Assembly: GCF_008831285.2 (NCBI RefSeq)
Contig: NC_045138.2
Span: 1,189,143-1,253,142, forward strand
From: Nymphaea colorata
Lineage: Eukaryota; Streptophyta; Magnoliopsida; Nymphaeales; Nymphaeaceae
Direction of reading: 5' to 3'
DNA length: 64,000 nucleotides
Part shown: positions 44,655 to 57,090 of the stretch, one piece after another
How positions within the stretch are numbered: position 1 is the stretch's first letter
Layout of the letters: each line of letters opens with the position of its first letter
Made by a program: the position numbers and the translations under genes
The notes under the pieces: model-generated
What the model was told of the DNA's origin: nothing
The model's database searches: none
The model's input: the letters and a program-made list of their open reading frames with translations, nothing else

Positions 44655-47600
44655 ATGGCTAATTCAAATACTCTCAATTTATCCCAATCCTTAGTTCCTA
44701 TTTTTAGTGGTGAGAACTATGAGTTTTGGAGTATCAAAATGAAGACTTAGTTCATTTTACAAGATCTTTGGGAGTTAGTTGAGAATGGTTATGCAGAAAC
44801 TGAAATATCAAAGGCAGCAGGAAAGTCAATAGAGAAAATTGATGTTAAGGAATTTCGGAAGAAAGATGCAAATGCACTTTCAGTATTGCAGCAGGTTGTA
44901 TCAGAGACTGTCTTCCCAACTATTGCTGGTGCAGAGAAGTCAAGTGAAGCGTGGCTATTCCTCAAACAAAAATTTCATGGAGATAAGAAGATTACTACAG
45001 TTTAGCTCCAAATCTTAAGGAGAGAGTTTGAAATATTTTGCATGAAAACTCGTGAGTCCGTTCAAAATTATTTTTCTAGACTCTCTACTATTGTAAATCA
45101 AATGAAGAGTTTCGGTGAAGCCATAACCGAGCAAAAGGTGGTTGAAGTGTTAAGAAGTCTTCCTTCTAAATTTGATCATGTTGTCACTGCAATAGAAGAA
45201 TCCAAAGATTTGTCTATTTATTCTATTGATGAACTAATGGGGTCTCTTTTAGCACATGAGCAACACATGAACAGGTCAACAAAAAAAGGGATAAAGCAAG
45301 TTTTCCAAACAAAGATAGAGTTTTCAAAAGAGAAGAATGGAAGCTATGATCAAAGAAATGAAGGAAGGAGTCAAGGACGAGGAGGCTATAGAGGAGTCAC
45401 TCGTGGTTATGGTAGAGGACGTGGAAGATTCCATAGAAATTTCCATAAAACCCATGACACAACAGGGAAAGGTAATCAAAATCATTACTTTAGAGGAAAA
45501 CAATGTAACTTTTGCAAGAAGTTTGGTCATATAAAAGCTAAATGTTTTGAAAAGGCAAAACAACAAGCTAGTTTTGTAGAAGAAAATGAGAATTTATTTC
45601 TAACAACTATGGATGTTAACCATTGCAAGAGTGAAGTTTGGTTTGTAGATAGCGGCTGCAGTAATCATATGACTGGTGACAAGAGTTTTTTTAAAGACAT
45701 TGACGAGACTATAAAGTTGGATGTGTGGCTTGGAGACAACAATAGAATAAGTGTGAAGGGTAAAGGAACAGTTATTATCAAATCAGAAACAGGTATGGAA
45801 AGATTTATTAATGATGTGTATTACGTCCCCGGGTTGGCTCAAAATTTGCTTAGTGTTGGACAACTGGTACAAAAAGGGTACACACTTTTATTTGAAAATC
45901 ATGCTTGTGAAATTAAAAATAAAAGTGGTGTAGTTCTTGCAAAAGTAAATATGGTTCAAAATAAAATGTTTCCTCTTGAGACAAATGCTTTTACGACAAA
46001 AATTGATGATTCCAAGCTATGGCACGTGAGATATGGGCATCTTCATTTTAATGGGTTGAAACTCTTACATAAAAAAGGTATGGTAGATGGACTGCCATCT
46101 ATTGATTGTCATGATGATGTATGTGAAGGGTGTGTTTATGGTAAACAACATAAATTACCATTTCAAGTTGGAAAATCATGGAGAGCTAAAATGCCGCTTC
46201 AATTAGTTCATGCTGACATATGCGGTCCAATGAAAACTTCTTCATTAAATGGTAGCAAGTATTTTTTGCTATTTAGTGATGATTACACTAGAATGAGTTG
46301 GGTATATTTTCTGAGTCACAAATCTGATGCAATGGATAAATTTAAAGAGTTTAAAGTTTTTGCAGAAAAAGAAAGTGGAAATGTAATAAATATACTGCGT
46401 ACGGATAGAGGGGGAGAATTTTTGTCTGACGAATTTGATTTATTTTGTAAAAATCATGGCATTCGTAGGCTGTTTACAGTAAGGAAGACCCCACAACAAA
46501 ATGGTGTGGCCAAAAGAAAAAATCGGACAATGGTGGAAATGACACGCAGCATTTTAAATGAAAAACATGGTGGAATCGCAAACCAAATGTAAGTATGTTA
46601 AAAGTCTTTGGATGTGTTGCATATGCATTAATTGATCCTAGTGAAAGAAGCAAGTTGGATAAGAAGAGTGAAAAATACATTTTCATTGGTTATAGTAGTG
46701 AAACTAAGGGTTATCGTCTTTATAATCCTATCACTAAGAAGTTGATTATAAGAAGAGACATTATATTTGATGAAAAAGCTTGCTGGTATTGGGTTAAGAA
46801 TGAAACCATGAAACTCCAAGTTGACAGGGAAGAAGTGAATCCAAATCATATTGACGAAGAACCAAAGGAGAAAGATGAAGCCTTGAAGGAGACGATCAAT
46901 GAAGGTATTGAATCCATTTCTGAAGAAACTCCTTCAAGAAAGGTACGATCCTTAAATGACATTTATAAGTCTGCATTTGCTTTTGCTGTTATAGAACCTT
47001 CAACTTTTAATGAAGCATGTGTAGACAAAAATTGGATGAATGCTATGGAAGAGAAAATACAAACCATAGAAAAGAATGACACGTGAGAGCTCTCTAAGTT
47101 GCCAACGGGGAAGGAACCAATTGGAGTAAAATGGGTCTATAAGGTGAAGTATGATGCTAAAGGTAACGTGAAAAAATATAAAGCAAGGCTGCTTGCTAGA
47201 GGTTTTGTGCAAGTATATGGAATTGATTTTACTGAGACGTTTTCACCTGTTGCAAGATTTGAGACAGTAAGGATGGTTCTTTCTATTGCTGCTCAATTTA
47301 AATAGAAAGTTTTCCAGTTTGATGTCAAGTCTACTTTCCAAAATGACTATTTGAATGAAGAAGTGTATGTTGATCAACCACCTGGATTTAAAATTAAAGG
47401 AAAAGAAGACAAGGTTTATAAACTTAAAAAGGCATTATACGGACTTAAACAAGCTCCTTGTGCTTGGTATAGTCGTCTTGATAAATTTCTTCATCAAAAT
47501 GGCTTTCAAAGAAGTGATAGTGAGCCAACTCTTTATGTCAAAGGGAGTGAAAATCATTTACTTATTGTAAGTGTTTATGTGGATGACATTATCTATACTG

Positions 47601-48525
47601 GCACTTCTTCTAGCCTTATTGCAAAATTTAAGAATTGTATGATGAGGGAGTTCGAAATGTCAGATTTGGGATTGTTGCATTACTTTCTTGGTCTTCAAGT
47701 AGTACAAAGTGATGAAGGAATCTTTATATCGCAAGGAAAGTATGCATTGGATACTCTGAAAAAGTTTAAAATGATGAATTGTAATGGTTGTGCAACTCCC
47801 ATGAACGCCAACGAAAACTGAATGCAGATGATGGAATGACAAAAGTAAATGAAAAATATTTCAGAAGCATGGTCGGGGCATTGATGTACTTGACACATAC
47901 CAGAACTGACATTGTGTTTTCAGTGAGTTTGATATCAAGGTTCATGCAAGATCCTTCAGTGCAACATCTTGGTGCAGCAAAAAGAATTTTTCGTTACATT
48001 CAATCTACACTCAACTATGAAATTTTTTATAAACCTGTGACTAACTTTGGTTTAATTGGATATACTGATAGTGATTGGGCAGGTTTTGTTGATGATCGAA
48101 AAAGTACAAGTGGTTTTGTATTTGGATTTGGTTCAAGTGCTGTGTCATGGTGCTCAAAGAAACAAAGTTCAACAGCCTTATCCTCTTCGGAAGCTGAGTA
48201 TATTGCTGCTACTGCTGCTGCATGTCAAGCGATATGGATGAGACGTACTTTAGAAGATCTTCAATTGAAGCAAGAGAATCCAACTCAGTTATACTGTGAT
48301 AACAAATCTACTATTTCCATGGCAAAAAATCTGTCATTTCACGGAAGGACTAAACATATAGAGTTACGTTATCACTTTATTAGAGACGTGATTTAGAAAG
48401 AAGAAATTGAGTTGAAGCAATGTTTCACAAAAGAGCAAGTTGTGGATGGTTTTACAACAGCACTACCACCATCAACGTTTTTCAATTTTCGAGAAGCGAT
48501 TGGAGTACAAGAGTTTTCACATTAA
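44655..48525 (+). pseudogene. Copia 2 gag-pol, decayed
   Basis: Gag starts MANSNTLNLSQSL and meets TAG near 44,748 (MKT*) and another TAG near 45,003. A long open frame 45,042–46,592 keeps gag C-terminus with zinc knuckle (CNFCKKFGHIKAKC), protease (DSGCSNHMTG), the zinc region and the integrase core that are broken in copy 1, then ends at the 100 bp deletion. Further breaks: TGA at 47,084, TAG near 47,305 (both tryptophan codons in copy 1), a frameshift near 47,815. YVDD is at about 47,576–47,587; RNase H is complete to the stop after RDVI shared with copy 1. Confidence 0.92.
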
Positions 48526-48535
48526 GGGGGAGAAA
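48524..48535 (+). other. Copia 2 polypurine tract
   Basis: AAGGGGGAGAAA abutting the 3' LTR, identical to copy 1. Confidence 0.9.
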
Positions 48536-48847
48536 TGTTAGTTAATGTGAACGTGTGAGCAATATGTGGAAGTGGAGAATGTGTAAACATGTGGTGGTTT
48601 TTTTTTAGTTTCTTTTCTTTAGCCATAAAAATAAGAATTAGTGGTTGTGTCCACAAAATGAGGCTGCTTTTGGCAAGTGGCATTAGTGGGTAGTTTTTTC
48701 TTTTGTTCTTTAAATACTAGTACATGCGTGTAATCCAAAGTGTGAGAAAAAGAAAAATAGTATTGAGTTTCTTTTGTTCAACTTTACCTTAACGTGCCCT
48801 TCTTTAGTTTTTTTTTTTGTGTGTGGGAGTTAGAAAGACTTCCTTCA
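48536..48847 (+). repeat. Copia 2 3' LTR
   Basis: 312 bp with the 3'-type variants (AATGTGTAAAC, TTGTGTCC, GTGTAATCC, GTGCCCTTC) shared with the 3' LTR of copy 1. Confidence 0.92.
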
Positions 48848-49406
48848 ATTGCATCTTTCCAGCACATGGCTTCCGTCTTGATGTTTCTGCTAGTTTGCAT
48901 GGCATCGCATGCATCAAGGGTTCTACTTACGGCCACCACTTTGATTCCATTTGCTGGATGAGGAACAACCAACACACGTATATCGATGCCTTGCCAGACA
49001 ACGTCTAATACCAACAAGTACTTTCCGCCCTTCATTTTTGTTGAAATCAGTTTTTCTCCTTCGCTTAGATCGGCTCCTTTGGTGGAAAGAGTGCTTTAGG
49101 TAGCAGGCAATCTTCTGTTGCCGGCGTTTGTAGTCGGATCTTTGCCTACTACGATGTACATGATGAAGTCAAACTCTTTAGCTTTTGTTGTCCACATGCT
49201 TCACGATACTAGTCTCGCCGACTCCCCCCATTCTATGGATGCCGATCCTTGATATCCCGACATCTTGTATGCTGTCCAAAATTTCCTTAACGAAGCGAGT
49301 AGTAGTATCTTGCCCATCCAATGGTTCCAGGATGAGTGGCTGTCTCCAATTGATTTCTCGAGGCCTTGACACTTGTTCCGTCTCCAAAGGTGCCTTCTTT
49401 ATATGA

Positions 49407-49840
49407 TAGCATTACCTACTTCTTGAAAGTTTTCGTTGGCATTAGTACCTGCCTAATCAAACTTCCAACTATAATAAATTTATTAACAAAAACTTTATTT
49501 AGGAGAAGCTCATGGAACTAATTATTACAATTCTGGCAACATTACGATAATTTCTTCAACAAAAGCACTATCCAAGCACATGCATTTTCTAAAGCAAACT
49601 AAGACAGGCATTCAGAAAGAAAAGAAACACTATAATCTACTTGTTTTTTGACATAGTAAAAGGAAAAAACATACAAAACCACACACTTGGGTTTCGGCTA
49701 TCGGACTGCGCCCGGGCCAGCTCTATAATATTTAAAAAATAATTTTTTTATAAATTTTAGTTTGATAATATGTATTTTACTATTTTAAAAATTATTTTAT
49801 AATAAAAAATCATTTTTTTATTATCAAATGGGGCGAGATC
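49407..49840. other. spacer of the NBS repeat unit (third occurrence)
   Basis: Matches 28,063–28,497. No gene. Confidence 0.5.
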
Positions 49841-50398
49841 TGCCTATTTATGCATACCTTCACAATCTTCATAACCAAAGAAACTGTTTCGTCATAAATA
49901 TAGTATAGAGAGAGAAAGAGAAACTGGTTCTTACGAATTTGAGTAATTAAGTAGGAGAGGGGAGGAGGAACACCATGGGCAAGATCATGAAGAAGGATGC
50001 CATGAAGAGACCAGTGACTCTTGATGTTCTTTCAGGAGAAGTCTTTGCAGAGATCGTAACACACGTTGTTTGTTCATCACCAACCATGTTGTCGGTTCTT
50101 GAACTTGCCAACATGAAGCTCACGTAAGTTTTCCATCATCTCCAACATATTCAACTTTCAAGCACTTTGCATGGATTATCTGCAATGACTTCTCCTGAAA
50201 GAACATCAAGAGTCACTGGTCTCTTCATGATACCCTTATTCATGATCCTGCCCATGGTGCTGCTCCTCCCATCTCCTACTAAATTCCTCAAATTCGTAAG
50301 AACCAGTTTCTTTCTCTCTTTGTCTCTCTCTCTTCTATATTTATGAAGTTGTAGTTTTTTCGGTTAGGAAGAATTGTGAAGGTATGCATAAATAGGCA
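49841..50398. repeat. F-box foldback 3
   Basis: Left arm 49,841–50,053, loop about 125 bp, right arm 50,179–50,398. Duplicate of 28,498–29,053 and the other complete foldback in the duplicated blocks. Confidence 0.8.
49976..50124 (+). pseudogene. F-box exon 1 inside foldback 3
   Basis: MGKIMKKDAMKRPVTLDVL, SGEVFAEIVTHVVCSSPTML, SVLELANMKLT, then an intact GTAAG donor. Same reading as the exon at 28,632; no exon 2 follows. Confidence 0.55.
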
Positions 50399-50403
50399 TC
50401 TCT

Positions 50404-50965
50404 TGGGCCGTTTGATAATAGAAAAATATTTTTAAATTATAAAATTAATTTTTTAAATAGTAAAACACATATTATCAAATTAAAAATTAATAAAAAAATT
50501 ATTTTTTAAATATTATCGGGCTGCCCCGGGGCCTGGCCCGGCCCGATAGCCGAAACCTTGGGCTGGGCTGGGGCTTGATACCAAAAAAATATTTTAAAAT
50601 AAATTTTTAATAGTAAACTACAATTTTTTAAATTAAAAAATAATAAAAGAAATATTTTTAAAATATTACCTGGCTGATCAGGACCGGGCCCAGCCCGATA
50701 GCTGAAACCCGTGCCCAACCCTGCCCAACTTGTTTGATAATAAAAAATATTTTCTAAATTATAAAATAATTTTTAATAGTAAAACATACATTATTATATT
50801 AAAAAATAACAAAAAATTATTTTTCAAATAATATCGGGCTGGATCGGCCCTGGTCGGGCCGACCCGGGCTCAAGCTTCAGGCTCGGGTCCAGGCCCGGGC
50901 CCGACTAGGACAGGTACTGGGTACCCGTTGGGGGGCCATCCCGGTGCCCACCCCTGGAAACCAAC
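50404..50965. mobile_element. hAT-like element end, complete terminus
   Basis: Duplicate of 29,060–29,592 but with its terminus (GGTGCCCACCCCTGG, about 50,943–50,957) kept. This copy shows the ancestral state for the deletion in unit 1. Confidence 0.55.
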
Positions 50966-51226
50966 AAGGGAGGAAACCTTTTTTTTTAACCATAATTTCA
51001 AGAGAGGTTTTTGTAAAAATCTCTAAATTCTAAATTCTAAGCCGAACGTTCCTAACTACCCTAGCGTTAGGGTCCTCAGCAGATATCACACTGTTTCTAA
51101 TGTTTCAAACACCTGTTTTAAAGTTTTGAACAGATACATAAACTACCCCAATATCTAGGATGTATGCAAAAAACTAAAATTTTGTCAAACAAATTGACCC
51201 CTCCACAAACTGGATGGAACTAGCCT

Positions 51227-52411
51227 GTGGTCATCCTATTGTCCCGTCCAAGAAAGCGTAACTTAACTTTAGAATGTCAAAGACCTTTTTCTCCATACCT
51301 TCGGACTCGCCCGTGCATTTTTTCAGAGCTCTCAAAGTATCCCCCCACACCCCGGCATCGTCATTGTTCCTCAGGGCTGCTCCAATTGTGGTGATCGCTA
51401 TCGGCAGACCAGCACACTCCCTGAGGACCTCCATTGCAATTTTTTCTATAGGTAGCTGTTTGATCACATTCCCTTTGTTATAAAGGAATAGGGACATTGC
51501 ATCTTTCCAGCACATGGCTTCCACCTTGACGTTTCTGCCAGTTTGCATGGGATCGCATGCATCAAGGGTTCTACTTACGACCACAACTTTGCTTCCATTT
51601 GCTGGATCAGGAACACCCAACACACGTATATCGAAACCTTGCCAGACATTATCTAATATCAACAAGTACTTTCCACCCTTCATTTTTGTTGAAATCAGTT
51701 TTTCTCCTTCGCTTAGATCTGCTCCTTTTGCAGAAAGAGTGCTTTAGGTAGCAGGCAATCTTCTGTTGCAGGCGTTTATAGTCGGATATTTTCCTACTAC
51801 GATGTACATGACAAAGTCGAAATCTTTAGCTTTTGTTGTGCACATGCTTCACGATACTAGTCTCGCCAACTCCCCCCATTCTGTGGATGCCGATCCTTGA
51901 TATCCTGGCGTCTTGTATGCTGTCCAAAATTTCCTTAACGAAGCGAGTAGCAGTATCTTGCCCATCCAATGGTTCCAGGATGAGTGGCTGTGACCAATCG
52001 ATTTCTCGAGGCCTTGACACCTGTTCCGCCTCCAATGGTGCCTACTTTATATGTGCCGTAGCAATACCAACAGTTGGGCAATTCACGGCAACAGGTGCAC
52101 GTCCCTTTGGTGTTCGGAAAGCCTTTGAAAATGCACTCTGCTTCATCCTTTAGCTCCTGAGTCTTCATCTGCCACTCTTCTTCCTCTTGTCGAATATCTC
52201 TACCTTTAAGATCTTCATCTCTCACCAAGTTATTGACAAGCACTTCTATCTTTCTTAGCTCACTGATTTCCCTTCCCAGAGTTTCATAGTTCGATTCGTG
52301 GTTCTTTAGGTAACCCGCATGCCTCCTTGCATGGACGTACGTCCTTTTGAGCGATGCAAGAAGGCACTCACAGATGGCATCGGCCGGGATGGGGACGCAG
52401 CCGCAGGCCAT
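51227..52411 (-). pseudogene. CC-NBS resistance pseudogene E
   Basis: Duplicate of pseudogene C with about 2% differences. Start MACGCVPIPADAICECLLAS; CC region to CTCCRELPNCWYCYGT; frameshift; linker and P-loop GGVGETS; frameshift and stop; KYLLILDNVWQ (W restored where C has C); GLPIAITTIGAALR; ends LKLSYAFLDGTIG. It has the same breaks as pseudogene C, so both descend from an already dead copy. Confidence 0.85.
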
Positions 52412-52516
52412 TCTGATTCTTCTCTTTGGTCCGCCCTTAAACCAGCAAGATGGTAGCTGCCATTGCAGGTAATGGGATTTTCAGATGGATACTGGTGAAC
52501 AAGAGCAAGGCATCCT

Positions 52517-52524
52517 TTTATATA
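52517..52524 (-). promoter_or_regulatory. possible TATA box of CC-NBS pseudogene E
   Basis: Duplicate of the TATATAAA at 31,025–31,032, same distance from the start codon. Confidence 0.35.
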
Positions 52525-55500
52525 TCAGAGAATTGAACAAGTCCAGATGATCGTCCTCATGCCTCTTAGTTAATCCTCTAGCTGGCCAGCGTTGGGACAT
52601 GGCCTAGAGTAATGCCCATGTCACCATCATTGAAGAGGCTTCCACTAATCCGTGATGATGTTAAAAGGGTCCATTCATCCTGTATAACAGCTGTTAGAAA
52701 GATCTCCTGTCAATAGTTAGAAATTAGAATAGAAGTCAGAAGATTAAAATGCCTCTAATTTTTTTTTTTTAAAAAAAGCTCTACAACTTGTCTAAGTAAA
52801 AAGTTGACGTCTATGTGTTAAAGGTCATCCCAAGGAGACAGGTTTGTCTAAGTAAATATGTAATTCAAATACGCCTTATGTTCAGACTTCCACCGACTCT
52901 TCTGAGCCACAATCGGGCAAATGAGTGTTATTTTGTAACGGTGCATAAAATAGAAATTCAAACAAAAGGAGGCTGAATGAAAAGGTCAAAACATTAATTT
53001 TAGGACTAAATGTGTTCTATCACCAAGCTTAACATTACATTGGATCCCAGAAACACAATTGATCACGTGATGACATTGGTAGATGATGAATAACGGCATC
53101 TGTAAAAATGAAACATTGACATGCCAATAAAAGGCGATGCACTTCTCAATACAATTTAGGTGTGGATGTGACAAGATTTAAAGCAGATAAACATATATGC
53201 ATTATCTTTTACATGCATTATCTTTTTTCACAAAAATATGACGTGCTAGACAAATGGATAATCATGTTGAGTGTAGGGACAGTGCCCCTTTCAAAAAAAA
53301 AGTAAAGATTTTTAATTTTTTTCATTCTTAATCTTCATATTTTTCTTGGTCTGTCCTAATTACCTTTAACTTCATGCTTGCAGACATTTGATGAAACTTT
53401 TGGACAAGAATCTTCATAGAAACATTGCCGGCTCATAGAAGATATTATAATCATCAAGAAAATACTGCTTTTACTGTTAAAATTAAATAGGCTAGTAAAG
53501 AAAAAACACCACGCATATCAGGTTAATTTTTATAAGATTCCAGTCCCCTTGGACAGGTCACGGATCAAATCCTATACAAAGATTTTGCTATTTTTATACT
53601 GCAGATCTAAATCCCAATGTATCTATGTCTCAATGAGTGGGAGGAAATTCCACTAGCGGAGTAAGGGTGCATTGCTTCCAGCCCAAAGGCATATGGAGTA
53701 TGTGATGCTCATATCATTCACAAGTGATCAGCCCAAAGGCATTGAGGTTAAGGGCAAATCCAATCCATTTCATGTTCCATATGATGGACCTGATGCCGTC
53801 TTCAATGAATAGTTGAATTATATACCTTTAAAATCAATCATCAACTATTTACTTTAAGAGCTGTAGTGTAGCTGGTCTGGTTAGCGGACTAGTGAAAGTC
53901 TAATCGTTGGTTTGATTCCTCTGAGTGCTACTGTTAGAGACTGCAAACATAAATGTGTTACACTTTAGTTTGTCGAAGCAATCATATACCTCCGGGGAAA
54001 GAGGAAAGGGGAAGTTTGTACCTCTCTTCAAATCGACAATCCAATATTCTTTGATCTCAAAATTAGATTCGGATGAGACACTGGCTTCACTTTGCAAACA
54101 TGCGCATATGACCAGGACAAGCATCCTACTGCTGGTATGTATGCATTCGAACCTAAATCAGGATTTAACTTCATCAATAATGAATCAGCTATAAAAAGTA
54201 TATAATATTTTAACACTAAACTAACTATTGCATTTAGAAAGGATTCAAATCCAGGTCCGGTTCAGATCTATACCCAATTAGTAGTTGAGGTCAACAATTG
54301 GGTAGGCAGCATCCGGACCCGCTTAGTTATCAGACAAAGCCAGTCCAGGAAAGAGATAAAGAGGGGACACCGAACGAGGGGGTGATAAAGTCGCATTTAA
54401 AACAACAGTAAGAATGTAAGGAGTACAAGTGGTTATATTGATTCAATGAATACTTGTGGACTGATACACATGGCCCCAACAGTCACCCTGTGGACCAAAC
54501 AAATTAATAAATGCGATCTGCAAAGTGTATTTAATAAAGATTAGGTAAGCTTTGAGCGGCACTATTTAAATGCATACGAAGGGAGAAACAATAAGGGCGC
54601 ATAAATCATGATGCATCAAACTTGACGGCTTAAAAAAATTATGTTTCTGATGAGAAAAATCATACTAAAGGTAGGTTCTTTCAGCTGAATCTATTTGAGC
54701 TACATTGAATCAAGTGTTTCTTTTTTTCTTTATTTTGCCTTGTACTTCGGAGTGGAAATTCCAGTTGGACTGGACTTGCCGCTGCAAGACTCAAATCTAA
54801 ATTCAAGAGCGACTGGGTGTAACAGATCTGGACCTAGTCCATACGGCACATATGAGAAATTATTGATGTCCTTTTCATTGGAAAGTTTCCCCTCAATTTT
54901 AGAAATTTGGATCAGAACCCAGATCTTGTATGAATTACTACGAAATTCATACCCGGAAGGATATTAGTATATTACTAATAGTTACCTACAGATCTCATCA
55001 AAACTGGATCATATTCAATGCCTTGACACCCAACTGACCTGATCGTGAGATGCGAACATGGATCTTTTCCATGTAATTCATTTTCTAGATTCGACACTTC
55101 GGATAGGCACACAATTTTTTTTTTTAGTTATTTGAGGTAAACAGGGAATAGTACTTCACCATACTGCCTACCACCCAAGAAGAAAGCCAAAACCCCCATC
55201 CTTCCCCGTCCCTGAAGACTGAAGATACCTCCACCACCTATCATATTTGACCTAATAAAATCTTTGTTATCAACACTTCATAAATCATCTAAAGGGGTCT
55301 CGATTGGAATCTTTACAGATAACCAGCCTAGAAAATCTAAAAAACTAGGCAAAAAAGAAGACACTATATGAAAATATATATATATTTTTGTGGAATTAAC
55401 TTTTTTCATACTTTATTTTGATAAAAAAAAATCAGAGACCAATGATACAGTGCAGAAAGTAGAATAAGCAACAGATGTTAGATTTAATTACGGCTGACTT

Positions 55501-56210
55501 AAACGAAACCTGGACTTTTTTTTATTATACAAGTTTTTGGACTTGTTAATGCGTAGTTATACATTGTTGATTTTGGAGTTGGCAATATTGCACATTATAT
55601 TTGAATTGGGAGAAAATTGATAAGATTTTTGTCAACCAGAAAAATAAATATGATTGTATGTATGCATAATCCAATCAAGATCAAACTCGGATGTGTTTAG
55701 AAAAACAATGGATCCGCTTGTAAAATTGTTTACAACATGAATTTGCGACTAAATTAATTTGTGCAGCCTCATAGCTAACTATGACCGTCAAGTAGATAAT
55801 CATTCGGCACAATTTCTTGAGTTCTCCAGAGGTTCTGCAAAGCAATTTTTCCATGTGCTTGCATTGCTCTCGTGCAGCACAGCAGGATTCTTCTTTTTCT
55901 TTTCTTCCAGTTGTACTTAGGGACCCACCAAAGAAGCCCCGCTACAAGGAACACTAGCACAGCTGAGAAAAAGTGGTGGGGAGAGAGACGGTTGGGTCCC
56001 ACCTTTTCACTAAGATGCATGCTTGGTGCAGTGGCTGGGGGCTTGTTGAGAGGCTTGAGTCTAGCTACCAAAGTATGAAATATTGGTCGTATTTTCAGGT
56101 TTTAACATACATATACATATATTAAAGCTGAAATCTGCCGGCCAGATTTTATAACTCAGTTAGGAGAGCTGAGAGTGCTAATTGTTGAGGACACCGAAGG
56201 CACAACAAGC
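52525..56210. other. intergenic DNA (duplicate of 31,033–34,725)
   Basis: No gene supported. The SINE-like box pair recurs at about 53,868–53,918. A 98-residue minus frame at 55,775–56,071 (with VLVFLVAGLLWWVPKYNW) is broken in unit 1, so it is unlikely to be a conserved gene. Confidence 0.4.
53861..53930 (+). repeat. tRNA-derived SINE-like head (duplicate)
   Basis: TAGCTGGTCTGGTTAGCGG then GGTTTGATTCC, same spacing as 32,375–32,425 with one substitution in the A box. Confidence 0.4.
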
Positions 56211-56215
56211 GATAC

Positions 56216-56345
56216 TTCTCCCCTCTCCTACTAAATTCCTAAAATTCCTAAGAACCAGTTCCTCTCTTTCTCTCTCTTTTATATTTATGAAGAGGTAGTT
56301 TCTTCGGTTTGGAAGTATTGTGAAGGTGTGCATAAATAGGCAGGT
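56216..56345 (-). repeat. isolated F-box leader relic (duplicate)
   Basis: Matches 34,731–34,863; no exon attached. Confidence 0.6.
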
Positions 56346-56536
56346 CCACCATCATGACATGCATAAGATATCTGATGAGCCAAACCCATTTAACTTGATG
56401 GAGATATTGTAAGCTATACAATTGCGTTGAATGCTTATTGACTCGTAGAAAGATCAAATATTACTTTTTCGATATATCTGAGTCCAGACAGTCGGATAAT
56501 TGTGGACTTGGTTAAGAATCCAATCGTGATCGATCT

Positions 56537-57090
56537 TCATATGTTCTTGAGAAAACTAACTTTTAGGATTCCAGATGGATCCATCAGTTGCTTGTCTAGC
56601 TCCTCTTCTTCGACACCCTTCTCAGTCTGCAACTCCTCCTCATCATCTTCATCTTTACTCACTTCCCAATCTCCTTCCTTCCTGACTTCCTCGCTCCTCA
56701 CAGACTTGTCTTCGTAGAAGTGCGTGGTGGTGATTTCTTCCTTGCCATGGGAGGAGTATGGAGCTTCTGGGAGCCATTCTTCCTCTTGACGTATTCGTTG
56801 TAAATGTGCGGTGTTGGGCTCGAGGTGCCCAAAAATTTGGACGCCTCAACACGGACGATGACGATGACATTGGAGACAACAAACAGGAATTTGGGCAAAG
56901 GATGTCACCCATCATGTTGGGAAGGGAGACACACAGAAGAGACTTGATGAAGAATCAGAGGGGAGAAAGCCATAGAGGGCTTGAAGCCCACCATGATTGG
57001 TGTCACTGCATAGAAGGTGAGCTTGTGGAGATAATTGGTCTTCTTGTACTTGACCATGGCCCAGAATTTCTCAACTTTTGCGGGTTCCAT
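56537..57090 (-). pseudogene. DUF4408/DUF761-type gene, left arm (duplicate)
   Basis: MEPAKVEKFWAMVKYKKTNY … then the same 8-base loss as in unit 1, followed by KFLFVVSNVIVIVRVEASK, FLGTSSPTPHIYNEYVKRK and the acidic tail. It lacks about 12 bases of leader next to the ATG that unit 1 keeps. Confidence 0.5.

Larger units (their letters stand above)
44229..48847 (+). mobile_element. Copia LTR retrotransposon, copy 2 (4,619 bp)
   Basis: Duplicate of copy 1: 5' LTR 44,229–44,540, primer site, gag-pol, polypurine tract 48,524–48,535, 3' LTR 48,536–48,847, ATTGC on both sides (44,224–44,228; 48,848–48,852). It is shorter than copy 1 mainly because of a 100 bp deletion in integrase at 46,567/46,568. 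Confidence 0.95.
43956..49406 (-). pseudogene. NBS fragment D, split by Copia
   Basis: Duplicate of fragment B in two parts: 49,406–48,848 (P-loop GGVGETS, kinase-2 GGKYLLVLDVVWQ) and 44,228–43,956 (CGGLPIAITTIGAALR, KVFDILKLSYDFLEGTIG). Same target duplication, same Walker A change and same frameshift. The GLPL motif has G where B has A (CGALP), a private difference. Confidence 0.8.

Noticed and set aside
55775-56071. 98-residue minus frame with a possible membrane helix
   Set aside because: The matching DNA in unit 1 has a stop and different reading frame, so coding conservation is not supported.
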